Below, in pieces: positions 33,242 through 45,042 of a stretch of DNA of 64,000 nt; positions within the stretch are counted from its first letter, which is position 1, and every line of letters begins with the position of its first letter. The translations under genes were made by a program, and so were the position numbers. The stretch comes from Triglochin maritima (lineage: Eukaryota > Streptophyta > Magnoliopsida > Alismatales > Juncaginaceae): contig OY821771.1 in the NCBI GenBank assembly GCA_963682175.1, positions 29,904,201 through 29,968,200 on the forward strand, read 5' to 3'. The notes below the pieces were generated by a model. That model made no database searches. It was not told the origin of the DNA and was given only the letters and a program-made list of their open reading frames with translations.

Positions 33242-36173
33242 TGTAACGCCCCTGATCTCGCGGGTACGCACACTGGGAAAGGAAACTGGTGTCGCGATCA
33301 GAGACCTCCGCGACGACCGAAGGGGTTACAAAAGACAGACCGAATCGACTCGACAAAGTGAAAGATATCATACACAAATGGACTGACATAAAACATAATA
33401 GGAATAATAGAATAATCATAACAATAAAAGTCTTATTACAACACATCGAGTATCAAAAAGGAAATACATAGGGAAATATGTGGAAGCAAAGATGACTGGG
33501 AATCTGGTCGACGCGTCCCTCGTGTACAGAATCTTCGGAACTCGTCCAGTCTGCCCTGTGGAACCTAAGTACCTGCAAGCACCGCATTTAACAATGGGTG
33601 AGTTTTCAATTAAGAAAACCCAGTAGGCCTCCGCCAATGCAATAAATGAAAGGTAGCATGAAATGCAAATATGGCAGGTTTCAGAAACAGAACAGAACAG
33701 AAAGCATCAAATGCAACAGAAGGCTACGACTACACCAGTCGTGCCAGTCGGGCTCACCCGAATCGTTCCTCCATAGGAACCAGAACACCAGTCTCGCTGG
33801 TCAGATGTGGTCACTCGTCAGTGACCCACCGCTCGGCACAAAGCGGTGTGCCGGATAAGTGTCCCAATCCGCGGAAAATAAACCTACATGGTGTCATCGC
33901 GAACTGAGGAACACCTACCCTGAGACAGAATGGCAGCGCGCATGCCCAGGACTTATCTTAGGCCTGGCCCCCTACAAGGGTCTTAACCGAGTGGCCTCTG
34001 AAGCTAGAGGACCCACCCGTGGCCCGTCGGCCCAGAAAACAGAACGTGCCCAAAATTACTCCATCAGATTAGATGCAATGCAACTACTCTATAGTCTAGT
34101 GCAACTAAATTATTCAGAATAAGTTCAAAGGAGAACATGCAATGTCTCCCTCAAGCTCTAAGCAAAACAGAATTTTAATCACGCCAAACCACACCAATTT
34201 CAACAACAAGAATCGTGGTTGTTTCCTAAATTCAACAAGCACGAAAGTCCGGAAATAAAGGCATGTGATAAGCATTCCATAATATATATGGCCACCAAAT
34301 AAAGCATGCAAGATGAACACCAATCAGCTAGTAAATTCGGATCAAGTAAAGAAACAGGAACAAAGTGTGTGTGTGGTTATAACATGCAATTGGTGATGTC
34401 TAACCTTGAACCTTCCTGATCCTAACTTCCTAGTGCTGCCTGAACCTCCATCCCCTTAGCAACCACGAGATAGGAAATAAACCTTACATATAGTCTCTAA
34501 TGACGCGTAGGAGACCAACCCTATTCCAGCCAGCCAACCCGGTTCCACTAGTTTATAATCCAGCACTAATCCGAAACATTGTTATGCAAGGTTTTTGGTA
34601 ACAATCCAACCATGTGGTCTTACTGATTTCCAGCACCCATAAGGTATGAATTTTTCGGCTTAAACCAACACTAAGATCAGGAAATAACTCAGGTGTCCAG
34701 CAACCTAAGATGTCTAGATATCCGGAACTAGGTTATTGTGATTAAGCAAAATCTTAGAAGCAAACCGGGTAGTGAAACTTTCCTAATTTCAGCAACCTAA
34801 TGATGCATGGAATATGCGGCATCTAAGATCAACCTTAATGGAGAACTAATCATGTAACTAGAAAATAAGGATGTGCAATAGGCAATAACATAACCAAAAC
34901 TAATCTTGAAGATCATGTAAATCCCGTAGCTAAATAGACTCACAGATGTAGTATCATAGCAACCACTATCATGACAATTAATGCACATAAAACCTATATT
35001 CGGTGAGTCCTCATGAGTGCTAGAAGAACTTAGTCGTTACATATATTCTGATTGCATAAGATATAATCCATACACCAATTATAATTTCATAAGGATAAAT
35101 TCCAATTCATTCTAAGAATCTAAGACCTATACCTTATGACAAATTCAAGATGACATGTTTTAATATAGCTACTGAACAGAACCTAACATGGCAGCCATGA
35201 TTCGCAACGATATGTGTAAATCTCTTTTACGTAAGGACATGAAATCACTCAAGCATATGAAATCAAAATCAGTAACACTTCTAGGAAAACCCGTTAACAA
35301 CATCAATGGATTACATGGAAGCCTAGATGAGTTAGGTTGGAAAAATCACACAACTTTATTGCAGCAATCCTACATGACATGCTCCCTACGGCTCCTCCTC
35401 CTTCTTCCCTGATTGGTCCAGCAACCTCCCAAGGAAAAACGTGAAGATGGTGCCACCAGCCGGAAGAGTATTCCAGCCACCCGCTGGAAACTAGGGTTGC
35501 ACCGCAACCTTCCATTCTTGCAAGGTTAAAACGTGCCAACCCTAATCAAACCCGACCCAGCAGCCTTCCCTACCCACCATGCATCCTAAAGCTAACGGAG
35601 AGAGGCATACCTGAAGAGAGGAGGGGCTGAGCTAAACCGAAGACCGACAAGAACCTTCTTCTCCTATCCGCACGCCAAGAACACCGCCTGATTTTCTCTT
35701 CCGAGCTGCTGGAGCACCAATGGGGATTTCGGTGGTTGAGGGTGGAGAAAAGGTCTAGGGGGAGTCGGCTGGGGTGCAATATATATAAGGGTGCAAGTTG
35801 GAAAGGAGAAATAAGGAAAAAGGCAAGAGATAATTGGGAGGAAATTTGCTTTGGTGGCAAAATCAGCACTTTCCCAAATGCAATCAAATCACATGCTTAG
35901 CAAGATCTTCTTTCTTTAATTTCGGATTTGGTAAGGCCAGCCCCACAACAACCCAATCTCTCCAACACGTCTCAATAAACCAATTAAATCCGCACACCAG
36001 GTTTAAGCACCCAATAAACCCGGTTAAGTCTAACGAATGCAACCGTGCCCGGCAGTTAAATTCACCCAAAAAGGAAACTTTTGCAAAACCAACATAACTC
36101 AAAACAAAGACAATAAAACACATAAAAGGACAAATAAAACCTAAAACAGAGTGGCAGGAGAGCGGGTCTTACA
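33242..36173 (-). mobile_element. Solo LTR L (about 2.9 kb) in H's 3' LTR
   Basis: Starts TGTAACGCCC and ends GGGTCTTACA on the plus strand, flanked by TCACG at 33237-33241 and 36174-36178. It has no primer site, purine tract or coding domain inside, so a solo LTR formed by LTR-LTR recombination is the simplest reading. Minus orientation is favoured because a TATA-like 'ttatatatatt' (about 35780) is followed on that strand by a 5'-leader-like region with a possible splice donor CAG|GTATGCC near 35612. The orientation is inference. Small frames inside look like chance. Confidence 0.75.
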
Positions 36174-36677
36174 TCACGTCTTGTTCCGTTAGACCGTATG
36201 TGCCTACGGTAGGTCTCCTTGGGAGACCCGATGATGATTGTCGGACTGATGTCTTGTGTTACCCTTCAGGGGAACTATTTTCCTTACTGTTGATGACATG
36301 ACATGCTACTAGTATGATAAGTTCATTTGTACTACTGCATGCATATATGTGAGCTTGGCATACGGGTTTTCCTAATGGAAACTCAGGCATTGTTGTGGCA
36401 TGTTTTATTTCAGGACCGCAGTAGGTCCAGTTGGGTGGTGATCAACGGGCGCGCGCATTTTGGGATCGAATCCTCTCGTTCGGACCACTTAGGTTGACAT
36501 GATTATTTATATCTCCTTTGCTTTATCTGATGTAATCATGTAGCTTTTGATAAACTCTGATGTAATATGGTGCACCGCTTATATGTTTTATGAGAAGTAA
36601 CAGTCCCGTCTTTTGATTATTGATCTCTGTTGTCTCGATGATATTTTTTAAAATTTCCGCTGTTTCGGGATGTTACA
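36174..36677 (+). repeat. Element H 3' LTR, second part
   Basis: Resumes after L with TCACG and runs to ...CGGGATGTTACA. It contains a hairpin-like 'ggtctccttgggagacc' near 36212 and ends at H's right AGTTT. Confidence 0.85.
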
Positions 36678-36682
36678 AGTTT

Positions 36683-36815
36683 GACCAGGACGAATTTGGG
36701 TGAGAGCTTAGAGTCCTCTGTGGAGGTTGTTGATGACAATGAGTTGGTAAGGAGTCTTTGTGATTTGCTGTTGAACGTCAAAGAAGGGAAAGAGAAGGAC
36801 AAGGAGAAGTCTTGA
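36683..36815 (+). pseudogene. Candidate host gene, 3' piece, after element H
   Basis: Continues the 20790-21172 frame after the right AGTTT (36678-36682): S-L-T-R-T-N-L-G, then an acidic stretch (about 36715-36750), a short helix-like 'ELVRSLCDLLLNV', and a lysine/glutamate-rich tail ending at TGA 36813-36815. It is followed by ordinary plant 3'-untranslated-like sequence with AATAAA near 36956. No domain is recognised. As the locus stands, H's LTR sequence interrupts the frame. Confidence 0.55.
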
Positions 36816-37186
36816 GTAGAAAGACTGAACGAGTACTCAAGAGGTTTGAGGAAGTTAGTTTCTTTTTGTTCTTAATTTAAGAATTTTGTTAAGGTTTCTT
36901 GGGTCGGACAATTTTTATGGATTTTGTGTATTCTTTGTGAATGTACTTGTTCTTCAATAAATCAGTGGATTTTGTATTCTGCATGTCTTCCTTTATGCAA
37001 GTGTAGATATTTGATCAAGTTCCATGCAACTATGTATTGACATTTAAAGTTTAGTTGAACGACATCACATTTAATTAAAGATGAGCTCAATACCATGAGA
37101 TCCAATGACATGTCCATAATCTAGTTGTAACAATTTTGCGGTGTCCCTCCTAATTAATTGGATCTATAAATAAAATTATCATAGAA
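36816..37186 (+). other. Probable 3' untranslated region and flank of the host gene
   Basis: T-rich sequence with 'cttcaataaatcag' (AATAAA near 36956), a plausible polyadenylation signal about 140 bases after the stop. After about 37020 nothing specific is visible. Confidence 0.45.
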
Positions 37187-37443
37187 CCAACCATTCCAGA
37201 AAAATACCGTCGCTAATGTGGCGGTCACAGTAGACATTCAGTCATAGATATTGTAATGAATATGTACCGATGTCGTTGTTGTTTTGGAGGACAAATCAAT
37301 ACAAAAATATGTATCACTGACAGATTTAGTTCGTCGTTAATACTGTAATTGTAGTTACAGTGACAAATATTATCAGTCACTGTACGTTGTCTTCATATTA
37401 CAGACCATTTAACAACGGATGTTATCTGTTACTATATACTAGA
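37187..37443. mobile_element. Possible left end of a CACTA (En/Spm) transposon
   Basis: 'ccattccagaaaaataccgtcgc' resembles a decayed CACTA terminus (CACTACAAGAAAA type) followed by subterminal 'accgtcgctaatgtggcgg', 'cagtgacaaatattatcag' and 'caacggatgttatctgttac' motifs typical of such ends. Element E inserted right after, at CTAGA (37439-37443). A transposase relic lies on the other side of E. The exact end is uncertain. Confidence 0.42.
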
Positions 37444-38996
37444 TGTAGGATCGATGTGGCCCCTAATTCTAATCACTTTAAGTTAATCTCTACTTAAACA
37501 AACAAGATGCACAGCGGAAACAATAGAGACAAGTAGAGACTAGAAATATGAAAACCACAATTGCACCAGAAGATTTTTATAGAGGTTCGGTGTCCCGCCT
37601 ACTTCCTCTTTTGCAAGCTCCACTTGACTCTGCGAGCTTCGCCTACGTCTTCACTATCCAACTCGTTCTGGGCCGAGATTAAGCTTTTACACAGAAAGCT
37701 AGCGAACAATCCTCGCCTAGCTTGGACTCCTGTTCACACAATCCAAGAAGGAACACTTCGGGCTCTCACCGAAGTCTATGCTCTTTTGTCTTGGGCTTTC
37801 ACCAAGACTCTTGCTTCTTGAACAAACGATTTGTGAGTGGAACAACACTCTCTAATTCTTGAGCACACTTTGATTAGGATATATCAATGATCAAAGATGT
37901 GGAATTTAGGCTTGGAAAGTAGGATTGGGGAATTGAAAGCTTGGGAGTTTCTCTTAGGTGTATTGGACAATATGAAGTGTAAGAGTTGTTGAATTGTGTC
38001 TTGGTAAAACCTATTTATAAGCTCTAAGAGAGTTATATCCGTTGGGATATAATTAGAAGTTGTTTGTGTAAGATACACAAAATAGAATTAAGTAGGTCAC
38101 AGTTCGGGTTAAGTTCGGTCGACCGAAACGGGTCAAACGATTGACTGGAAGACGTCTAGAACGAGTGTCCAGAAAAGTCCAGGGACGTCCAGGAACAAAA
38201 CGGTCGACCGAACAGGGAACGATCGAATGAACAAGGCTATAACTTAATTGAACGGTCGAACTAATTGTGGGGCGGTCGACCGTTTAGGTAGTCCAGAATT
38301 ATTGTCCACGAAAGTTCAGTGAAAAACGATCAAACAAAATGGTTGGGTCGGTCGAACGACAAAAACTAGCACTACGGGGTTGACAAATCGTTTATGTTCG
38401 ATCGACCAAATCTAGGTCCACAATCGATCGATGGTCACTTGTATTTTTTGGGTATGGATAAAAATGTGAATACGACTGTTGGTATAATTTGACAAGCCTA
38501 ACGGTCAAATGACACGTGTAGACGGTCGAACGAAAAGGTCACAGTCGACCAATCAAGCAGTTTAAATCACTATTGGTTAAAAGGTCAATCGGTCGAACAA
38601 AGGTGGTTCAGTCGACCAAATTGGCACAAGCAATTCAGGTTTGTGGTTTAGTGATTTACGGTCTAAGTTTGGGTGACCTATTGAAGTCCAAATGATCTAA
38701 GATTTTGTGTGTGACTTCTATAAGAAACCTAGTGTCTATGTGAATGGATCTTAACTCTTGTATGCTCAAGATTACATAGATTCCTAAGACTCAAAAGAAA
38801 TATAAATTACATGTCTTCAATAGCTTGATTACATGTCTTGATTTGAATTCATTTCTTTCGTAAGTCTTGATCACTTGTAGATGTTAACACAAAGCAATAT
38901 ATATGATATGCAATATGTGTGCTACACTACATTATATTGCGATAAGATTAGGTTGATTAAATCATCAAAACAAGGATTAAGGCCAAAAAGTCAACA
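37444..38996 (-). repeat. Element E 3' LTR (1553 bp)
   Basis: On the minus strand starts TGTTGAC and ends CGATCCTACA. The adjacent 'aaaatgagggat' on the minus strand is the purine tract. TATTTATA at 38012-38019 is a minus-strand TATA box. GGTCGACC-like boxes are dense between about 38110 and 38640, including a perfect 14-bp TTCGGTCGACCGAA near 38113-38128. Confidence 0.9.
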
Positions 38997-39685
38997 ATCC
39001 CTCATTTTTGATAATGACAACCTATATCTTAATACTTGAAATTTCTAAATGTAAATTATGCATATAAATGCTCCTCCTACGAGTGTGCATAGTTTTTGAT
39101 CAATTTTTAAGCAAATTTCAAGTTACCCCCTAATATTCTCTCCCCCTTTGACATCCATCAAAATTAAGATTATCCAATGAATTTATTCTCTCCCCCAACG
39201 TTCTTGTACTGAAGTTTCTCCCCCTTAATTTTGCACTTCATTACCCTATTTAAAAGGTATTCATTAAGCTCCCCCTATCAATATGAATATGATATGGCAA
39301 TTAAGTTCAATTGCATTCTGCCTTTTTAACATCAAACAAATATGAATCCTGCAAGCATGTGATGTTTTATCCACTTTTGACATCCATTTGAAAAACTGAC
39401 AATTAAGCAATGGATGTGATTTTCTCAACTTTATAAGATGTGTAATGAATGATATCAAAGATATGACAATTTAACATTCAATATCCTAAACTAGAACCAA
39501 TTACTCGTAAATGAAGAGGATTGAAGATTTTACCCAACTTTTGATCCTCGAATCGGTTCCATTTGCCTTTCGATAGTGCAACCAACTTTGAATTTGACTC
39601 TTCATGTGTTGGCCGGTCACTACCGATCTCCCATCCTCTAAGTACCTACAAGTGTAGATTTAGGTACCCAAACAACTTTGGGTCC
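38997..39685 (-). other. Element E 3' internal remnant
   Basis: Next to the purine tract, with no intact frame. A degraded stretch near 39600-39660 on the minus strand faintly resembles the copia protease neighbourhood ('YL-D-G'). This would place a large pol deletion right after it, but the match is weak. Confidence 0.4.
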
Positions 39686-41071
39686 TTAAACATTAGCTTT
39701 AGGAACCCAAAATATTTTGGTATTAGGAGCCCACACACTTAAGGAACTTTGATTAACAAACAAATGCTTGTCATTTAAAGTAGTATGAGATACATGATTT
39801 TTCAATTTAGCATTGTATCCTAAACCATGTGTATCTAAGGATTGCCTTTGACTACCTAGAAGCATGTCAATCATTTTGGTTTCATTTGTGAATCTTTCTA
39901 GATCATTTCTTAATTGCACATTACAAGTTCTAAGATGTAGTTGTTCATCATGTATAGGTGTTGCTTTTAGACTAGCAAGATTTAATGCATGTTCTTCATG
40001 TCTATAAATCACCTCATTCTTTTCATTCATTATTATTTTTATCACATATGATCTCATATTGTTAAACTAAATCATGAAACGCAATTTGAAGCCCATCATG
40101 TGTATATGTTTCTTCTTTACAGCATGAGCTATCACTTGAATATGATTTAGTTGAGCATAAAATTGATCTAGTACAGCAAGAGTTAGAATTTACCTTACTT
40201 TGTTCATCCTCAATAGCCATGAAGCATGAGTGAGAAACTTCTCTTATACTTTTCAATGAGGAGCATGATGATGATGGTGATGAAGAATCATCCCAAGTAG
40301 CTTTGTGAGCTTCCTCCTTCCTTTCTCTTCTCTTGCTCTACTCCTTTTCTCTTCTCCTCTCCCTTCTCTCCTTTCTCTTCTCATTTTCACTTTCCACCTT
40401 CTCTTTTTTCTTTATCTCCCTTCTCACTTCTTCTTCCTCTTCTTTCTCTCATTTCTTCCTTATCCTTTTTGAGGAATTTGAAGAAGTCTTGAGAAAGGAC
40501 TTCAATTTCCTCATTCTCCTATCTTCTCCTTGACTTAATGGATTTTTCTTGTAATGCCAAGGTTGGATTCTTCTTGGAAGCTTCCTTCTCCTTCCGATGA
40601 CTTATTTGGAGCTCATAAGCCATGATATTTCCAATTAGGTCCTCCAATTTTAGTTGGGATAGGTCATGTGCTTCTTCAATTGCAAACACTTTGTCTTCCC
40701 AATCGTTGCTTAGTGACCGTAGGAACTTCCTTGTCATCTTTCCTTCACTAATTTTTCTTCCAAGAACCAAAAGAGAATTAGTGATATCGGTGAAGCGAGT
40801 ATTCATTTCGCTTATGTTCTCACCGATTTGCATAGTGAAAATTTCATATTTATGCATAAGGAGACTAATGCAAGTTTCTTTAGTTTTACTGTCCCCCTCA
40901 TGATGCAATGGTAGTCCGTGCCAAATCGCATGTGAATTTTCACACCATCTAATCCTATTGTATTCTCCCTCATCTAATCCACAAAATAGGATGTTCATTA
41001 TACTAGAGTTCATCTCATATTCTTTCATTTTAGCTCTAGTTAAAGTAGCAAGTTCTTCTTCATTTGGGGTG
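39686..41071 (-). pseudogene. Element E copia gag, main piece
   Basis: Minus strand. 41071 down to 40519 is a UBN2-type copia Gag domain (markers 'MNILFCGLDEGEYNRI', 'IWHGL', 'ISLLMHKYEIF', 'KFLRSLSNDWEDKV'). 40057 down to 39686 carries the Gag-Pol linker wording 'MLGSQRQSLDTHGLGY' type and 'WVPK'. A frame break and a CT-rich stretch (about 40320-40470) lie between. The N-terminus is on the other side of D. No zinc knuckle is seen. Confidence 0.82.
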
Positions 41072-42472
41072 TGATTGAACATTTTATATTAAACCGCAAT
41101 TGCACGGCCGCGTTGAAGCGGTGGCAAATACGGGTCGATCCACAGGGAGGTGTGTCGACTTTTGGTTTGTTCGAAGGTGAGTCGGAAAGAAAGGAGAGAG
41201 AGATTGATTACACTAAACTATACTAATCTAAACTAGTAAACTAGAAAGGAGGAAATGAAATCGTAAAACAAACTAAACTAAGCAACTAATCAAGGAAGAT
41301 AGAACTCAGGAATGGAAAACCCCTAAGGGGTGGAGTGTGTGTACACATGAAATAAGTGTGGTGAATGCATGCAATAAGCTCAAGTGTTGTTAGTGTTTGT
41401 TAATGCATAATAAGTACCTAATGGCAAGACCTGTCATTCAAAGCACTAACCTAGGTGATTAATATGAGCATGACAAGTTTGTTATTAAGACACTTAGACA
41501 AGCATGAAGTGTACCTAAGACTATGACAGAAACCATCAAGTAAGTATTCTTTTTAATCAAACAAGTATACTAACGTTTCTCATATACACAAAACGTTTAG
41601 CATTCATTCCATCTTCATAACATGTATAAACATTACTCCACCCCCAAAGGGGGATGAAACTACTCACTACTCATTACACTACAAACTAGATTAACAAAAT
41701 GAAACATTCTAATGAAAGACAATTAAACTAAGCAAACAAGAAATATTAAAGAAGCTGAAAAGAAATTTAAACTAAAGAAGCATGCAAGAATTAAAAGACA
41801 AGACAATATTAAAAGAAACTAAGAACAATTATTTTATTAACAATGACTCACATTGAAGGTAACATCGTTCTCTACCTTGAGTTTTGCTTCAAGGCTTACT
41901 CCTTAGTAGAGAGAATGCCACCAAGCAATGAGTGGTTTACAATAGAAGGTGAAGAGTTCTATTTATATCCATCGAAAATGGTAATCCGGGACAATCCCCC
42001 GGTATGAGACTAAACAAATACCAAAAATAGACTAAACAAACACTAATACATACGCTCCAGAAACTTGCGGATCCGGGAAGATCCGGACCGCCAATTGGCA
42101 GTCTTTAGGATCCGGATCTGGCTAAATTTTGTTTTGGGCTTTCCTTGATATATTTGTTGGTCTTGGATGCATCTACTTTGCTTGTTGTAGCTCCGACCCG
42201 AATCGAATTGCCAAAATACTCCCCATGATGGTGTGGAGTTTTCTGTTTTGCTCTTAGGTCCTTCGGTCTTTTGTTCAGGTCCTTCTCCGTTGCATCTTAT
42301 TCCCCAGGTCTCACAATTAAGTCATTTTTCCCTTCTTTTGGGTCCTTTCATGCCTCTTCTCTTCAAACCTCTTTATTTCTGAAATTCAAACATAAAACTC
42401 GTCACGTAGCATTGCTTAGGTGTAAGATAATGGATATAAGATACAAATATAAGCATGAAATGATGTCAATCA
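41072..42472 (-). repeat. Element D 3' LTR (1401 bp)
   Basis: On the minus strand runs from TGATTGACATC (42472) to ...TTCAATCA (41072). One palindromic box near 42087-42104 where the 5' LTR has two. The USE equivalent is degraded; the TATA box is TATAAATA on the minus strand near 41970. Confidence 0.92.
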
Positions 42473-42783
42473 AATACCCCCACACCTAAGTTTTTTGCTA
42501 GTCCTGAGCAAAACAAAGAAAGAGAAAAACAAACGAGAAACAAGAAATTCTAACTCACTTTCGTAGGAATCACGGTTGCACTTAGCACGTGCAACAAGCC
42601 GTTAAACCTCCTTGTTGCCAAGGAGTGTTGTCTTTTGAGGGTTTTCAACGGATATACCCACAAAATCCGAACAAGATTCATTATTCAATATAGACACTCG
42701 ACTCGTTGGACATATTTTGTCGATCATTGGACGCGGTAATCCTACGGGCCGACTCTATAAAGGTAATCAATCCACACACCTAG
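42473..42783 (-). other. Element D 3' module, part next to the 3' LTR
   Basis: Purine tract (complement of 'acccccacaccta', about 42476-42488) and the conserved block at about 42547-42601. It breaks at CCTAG (42779-42783), the duplication of C. Confidence 0.8.
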
Positions 42784-44164
42784 TGATTGACATTATTTCA
42801 TGCTTATATTTGTGTCTTATATCCATTATCTTTCACCTAAACAATGCTATGTTACGAGTTTTATGTTTAGTTTTCAGGAATAAATAGGTTTGAAGAGATG
42901 AAGCATAAAAGGATTCAAAAGCTGGGAAAAAGGACTGAACTGTGAGATCTGGGGACCAAGATGCAAGGGAGAAGGACCTGAACGCAAGACAGAAGGACCT
43001 AAGAGCAAAACAGAAAACTCCACACCATCATGGGGAGTATTTTGGCAATTCTATTCGGGTCGGAGCTCTAATAAACGAAGTAGATGCATCCAAGACCACC
43101 AAATACACTAAGCAAAGCCCAACACAAATTCCAGATGGATCCGAACTTTGTAGACCGCCAATTGGCGGTCCAAGACCGCTAATTGGCGGTCCATTTTGGC
43201 CCAAATTCGCTAAAATTTCGCCAGCACATGTATTAGAGGATGTTGAGGCTATTGTTGGTATCTGTTTAGTCCCACATCGGGGGATTGTCCCGGTTTGCCA
43301 ACTCTTCACCTTCCATTGTAATCACTCCATATTTTAAGTGGCTATTCTTCCTACTAGAAGTGAGGCCTTGAAGCACACACTAAAGTAGGAGGATGCTACT
43401 TTTAATGTGAGTCATTTTAATACAAGTTTTCTTTATTATGTTGTTTGTTTTATGTTTCTTGTTTTGCTTTGCTTAATCTCATTTCATTAGTTTTATTAGC
43501 TTAGTTAATATGCTTTCTTTGTTTAGTTTAATAATTAGTGTAATGTTTAGTGAGTAGTTCCATCCCCTTTGGGGGTGGAGTAGATGTACATACATGCAAA
43601 TGAGAATGGATTGAATGCTTTATTTCCAATGTGTTGATAAAGCATGAATGTATGCTTGCTTGTTTAGGATAGAATTTATAACTTGATGAGTTTTGCCAAA
43701 ATGATTAGACACCTCTCATGCTTGTTTAGGTTCTGAAATAAACATCTTGCGTATGTAAATGTTAATCAACTAAGTTGGTGAATAGATTGATAGGTTTTGC
43801 CACAACATTTAGACACTTCCTTTGCATGATAACACCACCTTTATTTGTGCTCAAAGAATGTGTTCAACACCCACCTCTTTGCTTGTGTGCACTCACTCCA
43901 CCCCTTAGGGGTTTTCCCATTTCTGTATTCCAGCATTCTTGTTTTGTCCTTAGCTTAGTTGTCATTTCATTATTTGTTTCTTTCGTTCGCATTTCATACT
44001 TCTTAGCGTAGTTTAGTGTAGAGTAGCATAATCAATCTTTCTCTCCCAATTTTTGCCACTTGATTTCTGATAAACAAGAGGCTGCTCACCTCCCTGAGAA
44101 TGACCCGTACTTGCCACCGTTTCATCGCGGCCGTGCACGTGCGGTTTAATTAAAACGTTAAACA
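42784..44164 (+). repeat. Element C 5' LTR (1381 bp)
   Basis: Starts TGATTGACATT and ends GTTAAACA. Palindrome gaccgccaattggcggtc near 43153-43170 and a second with one change. The USE at 43269-43279 is perfect, but the following segment with the TATA box is deleted ('ccggtttgccaactcttcacc'), so this promoter is probably weak. Confidence 0.92.
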
Positions 44165-44170
44165 AGTTTT

Positions 44171-44188
44171 TGGCGTCGTTGCCGGGGG
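44171..44188 (+). promoter_or_regulatory. Primer binding site of C (tRNA-Asp type)
   Basis: TGGCGTCGTTGCCGGGGG, two changes from the tRNA-Asp complement. Confidence 0.87.
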
Positions 44189-45042
44189 GGTGCCAGTCCA
44201 GACTCTTGTTTGGACGATTCGAGTGGATTTAATTTGTGTTTTGCAGTTTTTCTTTGTTTCAGGAGACTGGGAATAGCCGTTGGCATGAGGTACGCACCTT
44301 CTACTCTCATTCATGCATTTCGAATGACATGCATTAGTTAGTAGGAAGTGCATTGCAACAAGTGTGAGTTGAGCGTTGTTTGGAGAGTTGATTGTTATAT
44401 TTAGGACTCCAAAACGCTACTAAGGAGGGGTTGTCCCGTAAAAGATAAGGTGGGGGATTTCATCACCCTTTTCTTCGCCCCAAAAACCACACTAATATAG
44501 AGCCTAAATTCTAAAATCAAGTAGACATTGGCCTTAAGGAATTCGGACGCATTAGGAGAGTGATCCGGTTCCGACCGTCATAACCTGATCGGCGTTGCCC
44601 ACTTTGTCGATAGTAGGAGAGACGAGATCCCCGGATCTTGACTCACTTGCTGGGCTTTGTGGTCCTCGTCGTAGGGAGGTGAGGCATGTTGAGGCCGTGT
44701 GACCTCGCAGTTAGGCGTCGTCTAGCTGTAAGGACCTATAGCGACCTTAGGATTGATTGAGCCTTGTTTGCTTGTGTGCTTCTACCTGTACACATCCGCC
44801 GTAGCATAAGGACTTCTTCCCTTCTCTCCTGAGTCATTCTTTCTCTCTTGTGTTCCCTAGTCTTCTCTTCTACGTACATTCTTTGTTTGAAAAAAAAGAG
44901 TTTTGGTGTGTGTGCACCTTTGTGCATGCTTTCGTGGACACGAGACGAGAGTGGTCGTTTGACGAGGAGCGTTGTCAATCCGTCTTCGGTCATCGATTTA
45001 TCGACGCCTTCCTCCTCTCGTGTCGCACGTAGTTCGGGTCCA
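44189..45042 (+). other. Element C leader, shortened
   Basis: The palindromic leader box and about 250 bases present in A and B are missing between 'caggagactggga' and 'ggcatgaggtacgc' (about 44266-44290). The splice-donor-like GAG|GTACGC (44287-44293) and the GGTGGGGGATTTCATCACCC box (about 44449-44468) remain. Confidence 0.7.

Larger units (their letters stand above)
21173..36677 (+). mobile_element. Element H: Ty3/gypsy element, internally deleted, carrying G and L
   Basis: Flanked by AGTTT at 21168-21172 and 36678-36682. The LTR starts TGTTACATCC (21173 and 31800) and the 3' LTR ends GATGTTACA (36677). The 5' LTR is joined after about 200 bp to the middle of the reverse transcriptase, so the rest of the 5' LTR, primer site, gag, protease and the first half of the reverse transcriptase are lost. 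The pol 3' half is followed by 'gggacgaaatcctttgaagg', common at chromovirus pol ends. G sits in the reverse transcriptase and solo LTR L in the 3' LTR. Confidence 0.92.

Noticed and set aside
33242..36173. Small frames inside solo LTR L as genes.
   Set aside because: Short, no domains, and the whole stretch is bounded by LTR termini and a TCACG duplication.
40320..40500. Serine/phenylalanine-rich frame over the pyrimidine tract.
   Set aside because: It is the complement of a purine-rich stretch inside E's copia gag on the minus strand.
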